Positions 7,571-22,024 are shown, counted from the first letter of the stretch. The stretch is DNA of 64,000 nucleotides from Streptomyces sp. LHD-70 (GCF_031157275.1 NZ_JAVIFW010000010.1:124001-188000), one strand, 5' to 3'. A program made the numbers and translations. Notes: generated from the letters alone by a model not told the origin.

Positions 7571-10337
7571 TCTGCGACGGAGCTTGATCGGGCGGGCCGA
7601 CGAGAGCGCCGCGCTGACCCGCCTGATCAGCGACGCCGGTGCGGGCCACCCCTCGATGGCGCTCGTGGAGGGGCCGACGGGCATCGGCAAGACAGCCCTC
7701 GTGGACCGCGTCCTGCAAGCCTGTTCGGGCCGACAGCCGCTGCGCGTACTGCACGGTGAAGGCGTGGCCTGGGAGGCGGGCGTGGCACTCGGCGTCGCGG
7801 CGCAGCTGGCCCGGGCAGGCGGAGCGGATCTCGACATTCCGGAGCCCGCGCAGGCCGAAACGCCGGCGCCGGTCCTGGACGCCGCACAGCGACTGCACCG
7901 GATCTGGGCCGAGGCGCAGCAGCGGGAGCCCCTCGTCGTGGTCGTCGACGACGCCCACTGGGCGGATGTGGAGAGCCTGCGCGCGATCCGCTCCGCGGTG
8001 CGCACGATGTCGACCGAGCGGGTGCTCGCCCTGCTGATCGCCCGGGACGATCCCCACGGCCTCGGCGCGAGCACGCCGCCCCGGACGCTGGAGTTCCTGG
8101 ACGGCTGCCGCCGGGACACCGTGCGTCTCGGCCCGCTCGGACCGGAGGACGTCCGGGCACTCGCGTGGGAAGCCGGCGGCGTTGCCCTGACCCTTCCGGC
8201 GGCGAGGCATCTGTGCCGGCACACCCAGGGCAATCCCCGCCACGCCACCGACCTGCTGTCCGAACTGCCACGCGAGACATGGCAGGAGTGGCACCCGGCC
8301 CTGCCGGCCCCCTCCCGCTTCGCAGCGGCGGTCAGGCACCGGCTCACGCGTTGCGGCGAAGCCACCCGGGCCCTGGTGGAAGCCTGCTCCGTCCTCGACG
8401 ACGACACTCCTGTGGCGAAGGCCGCGAGCCTGGCCCAGATCGACGACCCGCTCCCCGCGGCGGACGAAGCGCGTGCGGCGGGACTCCTGGCGGCGGCCGT
8501 GGACACCGGACGCACGGCGCTGTCCTTCCCCCACCCGCTGATCCGGGCCGCCGTCCTCACCGGCATCGGGCTGACCAGGCGCAGCGCGCTGCACCGCCGG
8601 GCGGCGGAGATCGCCGAGGACACCGGCCGGCGACTCACGCACCGCGTCGCCGCCACCATCACGGCGGACGCGGAGCTGGCCGACGAACTCGACCGGTACG
8701 CGGCCGAGCGCGCGTCCGCGGGTGAGTGGGCGGCGGTGGCCGACACCCTGGTCAAGGCCAGCCGCCTGAGCCTGGCCCGCAGCACGCGCCAGGACCGGTT
8801 GCTGCGTGCCGTCGACGCCATGATCGGCGCCGGCGACGTCCCGCAGGCCGCGCAGTTCGCCGCGGAGCTGGAGAGCTTCCCGGTCGGCACGCTGCGCGAC
8901 GTGGTCCTCGGCTACCTGGCCATCATGCGCGGCCGCGCCGCGGAGGCCGAGACGTTCCTGACGCAGGCGTGGGAGCGCTGCGACCCGGAGCAGCGGCCCG
9001 ACCTGATGGCCAAGATCTGCCAACGGCAGGTGCTGCACGCTCTGGGACGCTGTGACGCGCCCGAACTGGTCGCCTGGGCCCGGCGGGCCGTGGAACTGGC
9101 GGACCCGAGCGATCCCTCGGCCATCGAGTCCGAGGCGATCCTGGGGCTCGGCCTGGCTGCCATGGGACGGGTGGCCGAGTCGCAGGCGGCGTACGAGGGC
9201 GCCGCCGCGAAACTGTCCGGTGGCGCTCAGTCCCAGCGGTTCCAGCTCGGCCGAGGCTGGGTGGACCTGGCCCTGGACGCCCCGGAGGCCGCCCGCCGCG
9301 AACTCGAAGCCGCCGTACCGACCGGCTTCCGGATGGGCTCCACCCGGATCTCCCTGTGGGCGCAAGGATGGCTGGCCCGCACCCAGTTCGCGCTGGGTGC
9401 GTGGCCGGAGGCCATAGAAACCGTGGACCTCGCGGCGGCCCACCTCGCCGACGTCCGGATCGAACTGGTCCGCCCCCTCGTGCACTGGACGGGAGCCCAG
9501 ATCCACGCCCTGCGCGGTGCCTGGGAAGCGGCGGACCGACATGTCCGACAGGCCGCCGTCGGCATGCACCACTACGAGGTCATGCTGGTGCCCGCGTGCC
9601 TGGCCCGCGCCCAGGTCGCCGAGGCACGCGGGGAGTACGAAAGAGTCCTCGAAGCGCTCGCTCCGGTGGTCCAGTTGCCGTCACGCGGCAGCATCGACGA
9701 GCCGGGGTTCTGGCCCTGGCAGGACGTCTACGCCAACGCCCTGGTGATGACCAACCGCGTCGATGAGGCCGACAGCTTCCTCACCCCGTACGAGAAGCTC
9801 GCCGCCCTCCGGGGGCACCGCTCCACCCTGGCCCGGCTTGGCCTGGTACGCGGGCGGGTGACCGGTGCACGAGGGGACATCGACCGCGCCCGCCGGGAAT
9901 TCGAGCAGGCCCTGGCCCACGTCGAACGCCTTCCCCTTCCGTACGACCGCGCCCGCGTGAACTACGCCTACGGTCAGACCCTGCGCCGCGCGGGGAAGCG
10001 CCGGGAAGCCGACACGGTCCTGAGGAACGCCCGGGACACCTACGTCAACCTGGGTGCCCTCACCTACGTCGAGCGGTGCGAGCGTGAACTCCAGGCGGGC
10101 GGGCTGAAGACCAGCCGCGGCGAAGCCGGTCTGTCCCGCCTCACCGCCCAGGAGCAGGCCGTCGCCCGGCTCGTCGCCGGCGGCGCGAGCAACAAGCAGG
10201 CCGCCCTGGAGCTGTTCATCGCGGCGAAGACCGTGCAGTACCACCTCACCCACATCTACGCGAAGCTCGGCATCCGCTCCCGCAGTGAACTGGCCGCACG
10301 ATTCCGGGAAGCCGCGGAGACCGAAGAGCCCAGGTGA
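7554..10337 (+). CDS. Large LuxR-type ATPase regulator (LAL family)
   Basis: A 927-residue LAL-type transcription factor. It has an N-terminal ATPase with Walker A GPTGIGKTA and a DDAHW Walker B-like segment, a long helical TPR-like middle, and a C-terminal LuxR helix-turn-helix (LTAQEQAVARLVAGGASNKQAAL, then KTVQYHLTHIYAKLGI). The ATG at 7554 lies inside the last codons of benK. A TAGCGT hexamer 8 bases before it suggests a leaderless transcript separate from the ben message. An in-frame GTG at 7536 is the alternative start. The ligand and regulon are unknown; a link to aromatic catabolism rests on position only. Confidence 0.88.
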   Translation: MSVRPDLRRSLIGRADESAALTRLISDAGAGHPSMALVEGPTGIGKTALVDRVLQACSGRQPLRVLHGEGVAWEAGVALGVAAQLARAGGADLDIPEPAQAETPAPVLDAAQRLHRIWAEAQQREPLVVVVDDAHWADVESLRAIRSAVRTMSTERVLALLIARDDPHGLGASTPPRTLEFLDGCRRDTVRLGPLGPEDVRALAWEAGGVALTLPAARHLCRHTQGNPRHATDLLSELPRETWQEWHPALPAPSRFAAAVRHRLTRCGEATRALVEACSVLDDDTPVAKAASLAQIDDPLPAADEARAAGLLAAAVDTGRTALSFPHPLIRAAVLTGIGLTRRSALHRRAAEIAEDTGRRLTHRVAATITADAELADELDRYAAERASAGEWAAVADTLVKASRLSLARSTRQDRLLRAVDAMIGAGDVPQAAQFAAELESFPVGTLRDVVLGYLAIMRGRAAEAETFLTQAWERCDPEQRPDLMAKICQRQVLHALGRCDAPELVAWARRAVELADPSDPSAIESEAILGLGLAAMGRVAESQAAYEGAAAKLSGGAQSQRFQLGRGWVDLALDAPEAARRELEAAVPTGFRMGSTRISLWAQGWLARTQFALGAWPEAIETVDLAAAHLADVRIELVRPLVHWTGAQIHALRGAWEAADRHVRQAAVGMHHYEVMLVPACLARAQVAEARGEYERVLEALAPVVQLPSRGSIDEPGFWPWQDVYANALVMTNRVDEADSFLTPYEKLAALRGHRSTLARLGLVRGRVTGARGDIDRARREFEQALAHVERLPLPYDRARVNYAYGQTLRRAGKRREADTVLRNARDTYVNLGALTYVERCERELQAGGLKTSRGEAGLSRLTAQEQAVARLVAGGASNKQAALELFIAAKTVQYHLTHIYAKLGIRSRSELAARFREAAETEEPR

Positions 10338-10346
10338 CCGCCGGCT

Positions 10347-12200
10347 TCACAGCGAAGCGCCGGGTGACGGCCGGACACCGAGGAGCGGAAGGGCCTCCAG
10401 TACGAGCACCGCGAGGTCGTCGTCGATGGGTTCGGGGCTGAAGTTGTGGGCCGCCTGGCGTACGCGCTCCGCGACCGCCTTGGCGCCCAGGCCCACGCAG
10501 CCGCGGAGGAGTTCGGCGAGGCCGTCGTCGTCGTCCAACTGCCGGTTGCCGCGGCGGCGTTCGGTCACGCCGTCGGTCACACAGAGCAGGGTCTCGCCCG
10601 GGGCGAGGTGGAAGGACCCGGCGCGGAACTCGGCGTGCTCGTCGATGCCGAGCAGCATCTGCGGTTCCGCGGCCGGCGTCACCGTGCCGTCCGCGGAGAG
10701 CAGCAGCGGGAGCGGGTGCCCCGCACTGGCCACCGTGACGCGGGCGCCGCCCGCGTCCGGGTCCGGCTCCAGCTCGCCGTAGAGCAGGCTCAGGAAGCGG
10801 GAGCCCGCCTGCTCGCCGCCGACCGCCACCGCCTCCGCGCCCTCCTCGGCCATCGCGAGGTTCAGCCGGTCGAGCAGGGCCTCGACGCCGTGCCCCTCGC
10901 GGGCGAGCAGCCGTACGAGATGGCGGGCCAGGCCGGTGACGGACATGGCCTCCAGGTCGTGGCCGCAGACGTCGCCGAGCAGGAAGCACCAGCGGCTCTC
11001 GCCCATCGGGAACAGGTCGTAGAAGTCGCCGCCGACGGTCTGCCCCTCGCCGGAGGGCTCGTACACGATCGCCGTGTCGATGCCCGGGATCGCCGCGAGG
11101 GAGGTGGGCAGCTGGCGGCGTTGCAGCGAGTGGCTGATGTCCGCCTGCCGCGTGTAGTGGCGGGCCGTGACCACCGCCTGCGCGGCTCTGCGTGCCACGT
11201 CCTGCGTGATCCGTACGACGGCGTCGGTCATCCGGGGCAGGCCCGCGCGGCCGATCAGCAGGGCGCCGTGGCAGCGGCCGCTCGCGACCAGCGGGAACAT
11301 CAGCGCGGAGCCGCCCGGTTCGGCGGCGTCCGCGCCCTCCGGCCAGGGCCAGCTCAGGGCGGTGGTGCTGAGCGTGGAGGGCGGCGGGCGCTCCTGTTCC
11401 ACGGCTCGGCGCAGGGACCGGATCTGCTGCTCGTCCCGGTGCCAGACCCGGGAGAGGCGCATCCGGCCGTTGGTGGTGGTCAGCCAGACGGCGCACCAGT
11501 CGGCGAGCCTGGGCACGAGCAGCTGGCCGGTGAGCGCGGTGACCATGTCCTCGTCCAGCTGTCCCGCGAGCAGCTCGCTGACCTCGGCGAGGAAGGTCGC
11601 GCCCGCCCGCTCGGGCCGCTCGGGGGGTGGGCCGGGCATGAGGTCGAGGGCCGGGGCGTGGTGGACGGTCGCGGGGGCGGGGCCGGACTCGTCCGTGCCC
11701 GGCCGGGCCTCCAGGAGGGTGTCGAGGCGGAACCAGACGGTCTCCTCGGCCTGTCGGCAGGTCACGCCCCAGGAGTCGGCGAGGGCGCCGAGGAGCTGCA
11801 GGCCGTGGGCGCGCAGGCTGCTCCGCAGGTCGGGGCCGTCGGGGGCGCTGCCGGTCAGATGGCGGTCGAGTACTTCTACGACGAGGCCCACGTGCCGGGG
11901 GCCGTCCGGGGGCGGTGCGGCGGGGATGGCGTGCCCCGCGTCGAGCCCGGTCTCAAGGCGGCAGCCGATGTCGACCTCGAAGCCGCCGCGCGCGACGGCC
12001 GCCGTGGTCAGCTCGCTGACCAGGAGGACCGCGTCGTCGACGAGCCGCTCGCTGACGGCCGCCGGTACCCCGGGAGCGGGCGAGGCGGCCAGGTCGCCGA
12101 GGGTGATGCGGAGGAACCGGCGGGCGGCGGAGGGCGCCAGCTCGTCCGCGGGCAGGCGGAGGCGCGATACGGATTCACGCGGGTCGGCGGAGGTCCCCAC
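10347..12200 (-). CDS. SpoIIE-type PP2C phosphatase with GAF and ATPase-like domains
   Basis: The 617-residue cytosolic protein begins at a GTG behind AGGAGGCGG. Roughly residues 15-170 resemble an anti-sigma-factor HATPase domain. A GAF-like sensory domain follows at about 200-360. The C-terminal PP2C/SpoIIE phosphatase shows VGGDFYDLF, LGDVCGHD, ASAGHPLPLL, CVTDGVTERR and a final DDLAVLVL. Such proteins dephosphorylate anti-anti-sigma partners and set sigma-factor activity in Streptomyces. Its divergent neighbour is a multi-domain histidine kinase, so the two may read related signals. The partner STAS and sigma proteins are not in the window. Confidence 0.88.
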   Translation of the reverse strand: MGTSADPRESVSRLRLPADELAPSAARRFLRITLGDLAASPAPGVPAAVSERLVDDAVLLVSELTTAAVARGGFEVDIGCRLETGLDAGHAIPAAPPPDGPRHVGLVVEVLDRHLTGSAPDGPDLRSSLRAHGLQLLGALADSWGVTCRQAEETVWFRLDTLLEARPGTDESGPAPATVHHAPALDLMPGPPPERPERAGATFLAEVSELLAGQLDEDMVTALTGQLLVPRLADWCAVWLTTTNGRMRLSRVWHRDEQQIRSLRRAVEQERPPPSTLSTTALSWPWPEGADAAEPGGSALMFPLVASGRCHGALLIGRAGLPRMTDAVVRITQDVARRAAQAVVTARHYTRQADISHSLQRRQLPTSLAAIPGIDTAIVYEPSGEGQTVGGDFYDLFPMGESRWCFLLGDVCGHDLEAMSVTGLARHLVRLLAREGHGVEALLDRLNLAMAEEGAEAVAVGGEQAGSRFLSLLYGELEPDPDAGGARVTVASAGHPLPLLLSADGTVTPAAEPQMLLGIDEHAEFRAGSFHLAPGETLLCVTDGVTERRRGNRQLDDDDGLAELLRGCVGLGAKAVAERVRQAAHNFSPEPIDDDLAVLVLEALPLLGVRPSPGASL

Positions 12201-12304
12201 GGGCCGCCTCCTGGCTCGGTTCCGGCGCTCAGCACGATGAATGTAGTCTAAATCGCACTAGAAGGACTAATCCTGGCGTACCGCACAAACAGGGGCATTG
12301 CGGA
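12201..12304. promoter_or_regulatory. Divergent promoter region of phosphatase and poly-HAMP kinase
   Basis: A 104-base gap with a distinctly AT-rich core at about 12240-12272, which stands out from the GC-rich surroundings. It contains TAGTC and GACTA in inverted orientation about 16 bases apart and several TANNNT hexamers on both strands. This makes it the likely site of both divergent promoters. No ribosome site is evident before the kinase ATG at 12305. Confidence 0.4.
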
Positions 12305-16629
<4,325 letters not shown>

Positions 16630-16633
<4 letters not shown>

Positions 16634-17196
16634 ACGCCGCGCTGTCCGACCAGTGCAGCATCCTCGTCGTCGACGACATGGAGGAGAACCTGCTGGCCCT
16701 GGAGGCGGTCCTCGGCCCACTCCATCAGCGGATCGTCCGCGCGAGCTCGGGGGAAGAGGCGCTCAAGGCCATGCTGCGCGAGGAGTTCGCGCTCGTCCTC
16801 CTCGACGTCGTCATGCCCGGCATGGACGGCTTCGAGACCGCGGGCACGATCAAGCGGCTCGACCAGACCAAGGACGTGCCGATCATCCTCGTGACGGGGG
16901 TCAACCCCGAGCCGGACTACACGTATCGGGGGTACGCGGTGGGGGCGGCGGACTTTCTGACCAAGCCGATCGACCCGTGGGTGCTGCGGACCAAGGCGAA
17001 TGTGTTTCTTGAACTTCATCGGCAGAAGCGGGAGTTGGCGGCCGCCGGGTCGGAGAACGGGGAGCGGCTCGCTGCGGCGGCGGCGGAGCTGGGGCGGATC
17101 GAGCGGCTGCTCCGGGGGAGCCCCGAGCCGGATGCGGGGGCGATCGCCGACCGCGTCGCGGAGGTGAGCCGCTCCCTGCGGGGGCCAGAGGCGTGA
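16630..17196 (+). CDS. Response regulator, receiver domain with helical tail
   Basis: The 188-residue protein has a full receiver domain: acidic pair D15/D16, phospho-acceptor Asp59 in LLDVVMPGMDG, and conserved Lys112 in LTKPID. The roughly 60-residue remainder is helical (ENGERLAAAAAELGRIERLL) and has no DNA-binding motif. The GTG at 16630 overlaps the kinase stop as GTGA, so the two are translationally coupled. It is probably a phosphorelay partner of the hybrid kinase, with output by protein-protein contact. The output target is not visible. Confidence 0.85.
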
Positions 17197-17266
17197 GCTT
17201 TCCCCTACCCGCCCCTTCCCGGCTGTGTCGATATGCGGCTGACGCCGCGTGGCCTGCCGGACAGGC

Positions 17267-17317
17267 CTCCTCAATCGCCGGAGGGGCTCAAATTGAGCCC
17301 CTCCGGCGATTGAGGAG
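17267..17317. terminator. Bidirectional terminator, perfect 25-bp stem
   Basis: A 51-base perfect palindrome: a 25-base arm beginning CTCCTCAATCGCCGGAGGGG, a single central A, and its exact complement. It lies between the convergent response regulator and choline oxidase genes, so it can stop transcription from both sides. This sequence type (GGAGGGGCTCA with its complement) is a recurrent Streptomyces intergenic hairpin. Confidence 0.85.
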
Positions 17318-17327
17318 CGGGGTAGGA

Positions 17328-18902
17328 CTAGCCCTGGTCCTGCCTCAGCAAGTCCGCGCACTTCTCGCCGATCATCATCGTCGTGATGCACGGGTTGACG
17401 GTGACGAGATCCGGCATCACCGAGCCGTCGGCGACCCGCAGGCCCTCGACGCCCTTGACGCGCAGGCGGGAGTCGAGCGGGGCCAGGGCGTCGTCGTCGG
17501 CGCCCATCTTCACCGTGCACGCCGGGTGGTAGACGGTGTTGTGGGTCTTGTGGATGTAGTCCAGGAGCTCGTCGTCCGTGCGGACGTCCGGGCCCGGGGC
17601 CAGCTCCGCGCCCGCCCAGCCGCTCAGCGCCGGCTGCGCGGCGATGCGCCGGGCCAGCTTCAGGCCGTACGTCATTACGCGGGCGTCGTGCTCGTGCGTG
17701 AAGTAGCGCGGGTCGACCATCGGCTTGTCCCGGAAGTCGCGGGTGCGCAGGCGGACGGTGCCCTTCGAGCGGGCGCGCGTGACGTTCGGGGTGAGGCAGA
17801 ACGCGTTGTCCGTCGTCGGGTAGCCGTGCCGGGCCGTGTTCATGTCGAAGGGCACGGAGCCGTAGTGGAACATCAGGTCGGGCCGGTCGAGGCCGGGCTC
17901 GGTGTCGTAGAAGATGCCCGCCTCCCACCACTGGCTGGACCGGGTGGTCATCGGCTGCCTGGCCTCCCACATGATCACGCCCTCGGGGTGGTCCTGCAGG
18001 TTCTCGCCGACGCCCGCCGAGTCGACGAGTACGTCAACTCCCATGTCGCGCAGATGAGTTGCCGGTCCGATACCGGAGAGCATCAGGAGTTTCGGGGTGT
18101 CGATCGAGCCGCAGGAGACGATCACCTCGCGGCGCGCCCGGACCGTGCGGGTGTGGATCTGGTCCGGGTCCAGGTACTCCGTACCGACGCAGCGGCGCCC
18201 CTCGAAGACCAGGCGCTTCGCGTGCACGCCCGTACGCACGGACAGGTTGGGGCGCCTGCCCATGATCGGGTGGAGGTACGCGACCGAGGAGGACTGGCGG
18301 ACGTTGTTCTCGTCCGAGTTGATCTGGAACCAGTTGGCACCCCGTACGACCGTGCTTCCGGTGTTGAACGGCGTCGTCGGGATGCCCGCCTGCGCGCAGG
18401 CCTCAAGGAGGGCGTTGCCGCAGGGGTCGTCCGCGCCCTTGAGGGTGCGCAGCTTCACCGGGCCTGAGCGGCCGTGGTGGTCGCCGGGGGCGTCGTTGTT
18501 CTCCAGGCGCTGGTAGAGGGGGAACAACTCCTTTGCGCTCCAGCCCTTACAGCCGCCCGCCGCCCAGTCGTCGAGGTCCTCGGCCGGGGCCCAGAACGCG
18601 ATGCAGGAGTTGTGCGAGGAGCAGCCGCCGAGCACCTTGGCGCGGGCGTGCCGCATGAAGCTGTTGCCGCTCGACTGCGGCTCGACCGGGTAGTCCCAGT
18701 CGTAGCCGGACTCCAGCAGGTCCATCCAGCGGTCGAGTTGGAGGACGTTGTCGTCTCCCACGTCGCTCGGTCCCGCCTCCAGGACGCACACGGTGACGCC
18801 CGGGTCCTCGGTGAGGCGGGCCGCGACGACATTGCCTGCGGTGCCGCCGCCGACGACTACGTAGTCGAAGACCTCGGCGGATGCGGTGGCGTCGGAACTC
18901 AT
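17328..18902 (-). CDS. codA: Choline oxidase, GMC flavoprotein
   Basis: Oxidises choline to betaine aldehyde, and probably on to glycine betaine, with FAD and oxygen. The 524-residue GMC protein has the ADP-binding motif VVGGGTAGN and the segment GGCSSHNSCIAFWAP. There His97 matches the covalent flavin histidine, and Ser99 the active-site serine, of Arthrobacter choline oxidase (His99/Ser101). The C-terminal NTVYHPACTVKMG and VNPCITTMMIG carry the catalytic His and Asn. These features favour choline oxidase over the BetA dehydrogenase. It overlaps the upstream permease gene by four bases (ATGA) and is last in the choline run. Confidence 0.88.
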   Translation of the reverse strand: MSSDATASAEVFDYVVVGGGTAGNVVAARLTEDPGVTVCVLEAGPSDVGDDNVLQLDRWMDLLESGYDWDYPVEPQSSGNSFMRHARAKVLGGCSSHNSCIAFWAPAEDLDDWAAGGCKGWSAKELFPLYQRLENNDAPGDHHGRSGPVKLRTLKGADDPCGNALLEACAQAGIPTTPFNTGSTVVRGANWFQINSDENNVRQSSSVAYLHPIMGRRPNLSVRTGVHAKRLVFEGRRCVGTEYLDPDQIHTRTVRARREVIVSCGSIDTPKLLMLSGIGPATHLRDMGVDVLVDSAGVGENLQDHPEGVIMWEARQPMTTRSSQWWEAGIFYDTEPGLDRPDLMFHYGSVPFDMNTARHGYPTTDNAFCLTPNVTRARSKGTVRLRTRDFRDKPMVDPRYFTHEHDARVMTYGLKLARRIAAQPALSGWAGAELAPGPDVRTDDELLDYIHKTHNTVYHPACTVKMGADDDALAPLDSRLRVKGVEGLRVADGSVMPDLVTVNPCITTMMIGEKCADLLRQDQG

Positions 18903-20455
18903 GAGGTGGTGACCTCCTCCAGGTCGGCGGCAGGGGCGGGCGGTGCGGGGGACTGGGCGGCGTGCTCGGCGAGTACGCCGGTGCGGTGGCGCTGGACGAA
19001 CCAGTAGTAGGCGAAGCCGCCGCCGGCGATCAGACCGACGAACAGGACGGCGCCCCAGCGCAGATACCAGTGGTACGGGGCGGCGGCGTTGTAGACGGCC
19101 GCGCGCGGCCAGAGCAGGTTGACGGTCATGCCCACGCCCCACAGCACGGCAAGGATGTTGACGGGCAGACCCCAGCGGCCGAGCGAGAACTTGCCCTCGG
19201 CGGGCTTCCACGTACCGCGCAGTCGGGCGATCAGCATCGGGACGGTGACCAGCAGATACGCGGCGTAGATCATGATGATGCCGATGCTGGTGACGACGGT
19301 GAAGATCTGCGGCTGGCGGATGTTGACGACCAGGATCGCCAGCGACAGGACTCCGATGATGACGGCGGGAGCCACCGGGGTCTGGAAGCGCGGGCTGACC
19401 CTCGCGAGCAGTGACGCCGCGGGCAGGTTGTTGTCGCGGGACATCGCGAACGCGAGCCGGATCGCCGCCGTGTGCACGGCGAGCGCGCACACCGTCACCG
19501 CGATCAGGACGCACCACAGCATGGCCTTGCCGGCCGTCGGGCCGAGCACGTCGAGCACCACGTACTGCAGCCCGTCCGAGGAGAGCTGCTCGCCGCGCAG
19601 CGAGGAGACGCTCATCAGGGCGAGGATCAGGATCAGCCCGCCGAGGACGAACGAGGCGATGATCGAGCGGATGATGGCGCGCGGCGCGTTCCGCGACGGG
19701 TCGAGGGACTCCTCGCCGAGCGAGGCCGCGGTGTCGAAGCCGTACATCACGTACGCGGAGGCGAGCGAGGCGACGAGGAAGGCGCCGAGATAGCCGAAGG
19801 ACTGGCCGTCCCCCGTGTGGGCCGTCTCGGTGACCACCTGCGGGCCACGCACGACATGCACCGCGAACAGCACGATCAGGACGACGGTGGCGACGAGTTC
19901 GATGAACACGCCCGCCGTGTTGATCCTGGCCATCAGCTTCACGCCGAAGGCGTTGACGAGCGTGGTGAACAGGATCAGGACGGCGGCCAGGATCACCGCG
20001 TTGGTGGCCACGTCGTACCGGCCCGTGCCGTCGCCGACGAACTGGAAGAACGACGAGATCTGCGGCAGCGTCAGCTGGTAGGCGAGGGCGACGGCCGCGA
20101 TCGACACGACCGAGGCGAGCAGCATCATCCAGCCCGCGAGCCAGCCGACGTGCGGATTGCCCACCTTCTTCGCCCAGTTGTAGACCGAGCCGGCGACCGG
20201 GTAGCGGGCGGCCAGCTCCGCGAAGCAGAGGGCCACCATGAACTGGCCGACGAACACCATGGGCCAGGACCACCAGTAGGCCGGGCCGCCGTTCGCGTAA
20301 CCGAAGTAGAAGAGCTGGAAGGTGCCGGTGAGGATGGAGATGTAGCTGATGCCTGCGGCGAACGTGTGGAAGTTGCCGAGGGTGCGCTTGAGCTCGGGAC
20401 GGTAGCCGAACTCCTCGAGCTCGGCGTCGTCCCTCTCGTTGGGGGTCGGGTGCAT
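18899..20455 (-). CDS. APC-family amino acid/amine permease
   Basis: A 518-residue, roughly 12-helix permease of the APC superfamily, with GNFHTFAAGISYISILTG in the first helix and GFDTAASLGEES in the middle. It starts at ATG 20455 (MHPTPNERDD) behind AGGAGA. An upstream in-frame ATG at 20515 lacks this signal. It sits between betaine-aldehyde dehydrogenase and choline oxidase and overlaps the latter, so choline or a related amine is the likely cargo. Substrate within this superfamily cannot be read from sequence. Confidence 0.85.
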   Translation of the reverse strand: MHPTPNERDDAELEEFGYRPELKRTLGNFHTFAAGISYISILTGTFQLFYFGYANGGPAYWWSWPMVFVGQFMVALCFAELAARYPVAGSVYNWAKKVGNPHVGWLAGWMMLLASVVSIAAVALAYQLTLPQISSFFQFVGDGTGRYDVATNAVILAAVLILFTTLVNAFGVKLMARINTAGVFIELVATVVLIVLFAVHVVRGPQVVTETAHTGDGQSFGYLGAFLVASLASAYVMYGFDTAASLGEESLDPSRNAPRAIIRSIIASFVLGGLILILALMSVSSLRGEQLSSDGLQYVVLDVLGPTAGKAMLWCVLIAVTVCALAVHTAAIRLAFAMSRDNNLPAASLLARVSPRFQTPVAPAVIIGVLSLAILVVNIRQPQIFTVVTSIGIIMIYAAYLLVTVPMLIARLRGTWKPAEGKFSLGRWGLPVNILAVLWGVGMTVNLLWPRAAVYNAAAPYHWYLRWGAVLFVGLIAGGGFAYYWFVQRHRTGVLAEHAAQSPAPPAPAADLEEVTTS

Positions 20456-20557
20456 GTGTCTCCTGGGAGTCACGTCAGGTTCGTCCACGGCCGGCCGAGC
20501 GGGGAGAAGCTCCACGAGAGGCTCAACCGGCCATGGGACAGCGGGAGTTGCGCGGGA

Positions 20558-22024
20558 TTACGCGAACCAGCCCTGGGGGACGGGCCGCGTGTTGCGCCAG
20601 ATGTGCTTCGTCTCGCGGTACTCGGCGAGCCCGGCCGGGCCCAGCTCACGGCCGGTGCCGGACTGCTTGTAGCCGCCCCACTCGGCCTGCGGCACGTACG
20701 GGTGGAAGTCGTTGATCCACACCGTGCCCATCCGCAGCCCGGAGGCGACCCGGCGGGCCTTCGCCTCGTCCTGCGTGAAGACGCCGCCCGCGAGCCCGTA
20801 GATGCTGGAGTTGGCGAGGCGTACGGCCTCCTCCTCGCCGGTGAACCGCTCCACGGTCAGGACGGGGCCGAACGACTCGTCCTGGACCACCGACATACCG
20901 GCCGAGCAGTCGTCGAGGACCGTCGGCAGATAGTAGAAGCCGCTTCCGTACTCCGCGCCGGAGGGCCGGGACCCGCCGCAGCGCAGCACCGCGCCCTCCT
21001 GGAGGCCGCGTTCGACGTACGCCTCGACCTTCGCGAGGTGGGCCGCCGAGATCAGCGGGCCGGTCTGGGCGTGCTCGTCGAAGGGGCCGCCGAGGCGGAT
21101 CTCCCCGGCCCTGCGCACCACCTCGTCCACGAACCTCTCGTGCAGGGAGTCCTCCACGAGGAGGCGCGCCCCGGCCGAGCAGACCTGGCCGGAGTGCAGG
21201 AACACCGCGGTGAGCGCCATGTCGACGGCCGTCTCGAAGTCGGCGTCCGCGAACACGATGTTGGGGTTCTTGCCGCCCAGTTCGAGCGCGACCTTCTTGA
21301 CCGTGCCCGCCGCGGCCGCCATCAGATGCCGGCCGGTGCCGAGCCCGCCCGTGAACGACACGAGGTCCACGTCCGGGTGCTCGGCGAGCGGGCCGCCCAC
21401 CTCCGGGCCCGCGCCCAGGACCAGGTTGGCGACCCCGTCCGGCAGGCCCGCCTCCGCGAGCAGCCGGACCAGGTGGATCGCGGTGTGCGGGGTCAGTTCG
21501 CTGGGCTTCAGGACGAAGGTGTTGCCCGCCGCGAGCGCGGGCGCCACCTTCCACGCGGTCTGCAGCAGCGGGTAGTTCCACGGCGTGATCAGCGCGCACA
21601 CGCCGACCGGCTCATACACCACCCTGCTCTCCGCGTCCTCCACGCCCGTCTCGACGACCCGGCCCGCGTCCGCCGTGGCGAGCCGGCCGAAGTAGCGGAA
21701 GCAGTTCTCGATGTCGGCGATGTCGTACGCGCTCTCCACCAGGCGTTTGCCGGTGTCGAGGGACTCGGCGCGGGCCAGGGCGTCCTTGTCGCGGGCGAGC
21801 AGATCCGCGACCCGCAGGAGCAGATCGCCCCGCTCGGCGCCTGTGGTGTGCGGCCAGGGCCCCTCGTCGAACGCCCGCCGTGCGGCCGCGATCGCCTCCA
21901 GGGTGTCCTTGCCGCCCGCCTCGTCGACGACCGCGACGAGCGCACCGTCGGCCGGGCAGCGGATCTCCCGGGTCCGCTCGTCGCGCGGGCTCGTCCACGT
22001 ACCGTCGATGAACAGCTCAGGCAC
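20558..22024 (-). CDS. betB: Betaine-aldehyde dehydrogenase
   Basis: NAD(P)-dependent aldehyde dehydrogenase of 488 residues that would oxidise betaine aldehyde to glycine betaine. It shows the oxyanion/cofactor segments TPWNYPLLQ and FTGGLGTGR, the catalytic glutamate in LELGGKNP, and the nucleophilic cysteine in SGQVCSAG. The GTG at 22024 (VPELFIDGTW) matches the family N-terminus. It lies inside the last codons of the Rieske gene (8-base overlap), giving coupling. Substrate assignment rests on family resemblance and on the choline oxidase in the same run. Confidence 0.87.
   Translation of the reverse strand: MPELFIDGTWTSPRDERTREIRCPADGALVAVVDEAGGKDTLEAIAAARRAFDEGPWPHTTGAERGDLLLRVADLLARDKDALARAESLDTGKRLVESAYDIADIENCFRYFGRLATADAGRVVETGVEDAESRVVYEPVGVCALITPWNYPLLQTAWKVAPALAAGNTFVLKPSELTPHTAIHLVRLLAEAGLPDGVANLVLGAGPEVGGPLAEHPDVDLVSFTGGLGTGRHLMAAAAGTVKKVALELGGKNPNIVFADADFETAVDMALTAVFLHSGQVCSAGARLLVEDSLHERFVDEVVRRAGEIRLGGPFDEHAQTGPLISAAHLAKVEAYVERGLQEGAVLRCGGSRPSGAEYGSGFYYLPTVLDDCSAGMSVVQDESFGPVLTVERFTGEEEAVRLANSSIYGLAGGVFTQDEAKARRVASGLRMGTVWINDFHPYVPQAEWGGYKQSGTGRELGPAGLAEYRETKHIWRNTRPVPQGWFA

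Noticed and set aside
17328..18902. Choline dehydrogenase BetA instead of choline oxidase
   Set aside because: The CSSHNSCIAFWAP segment with the flavin-linking histidine and active-site serine matches the oxidase group.
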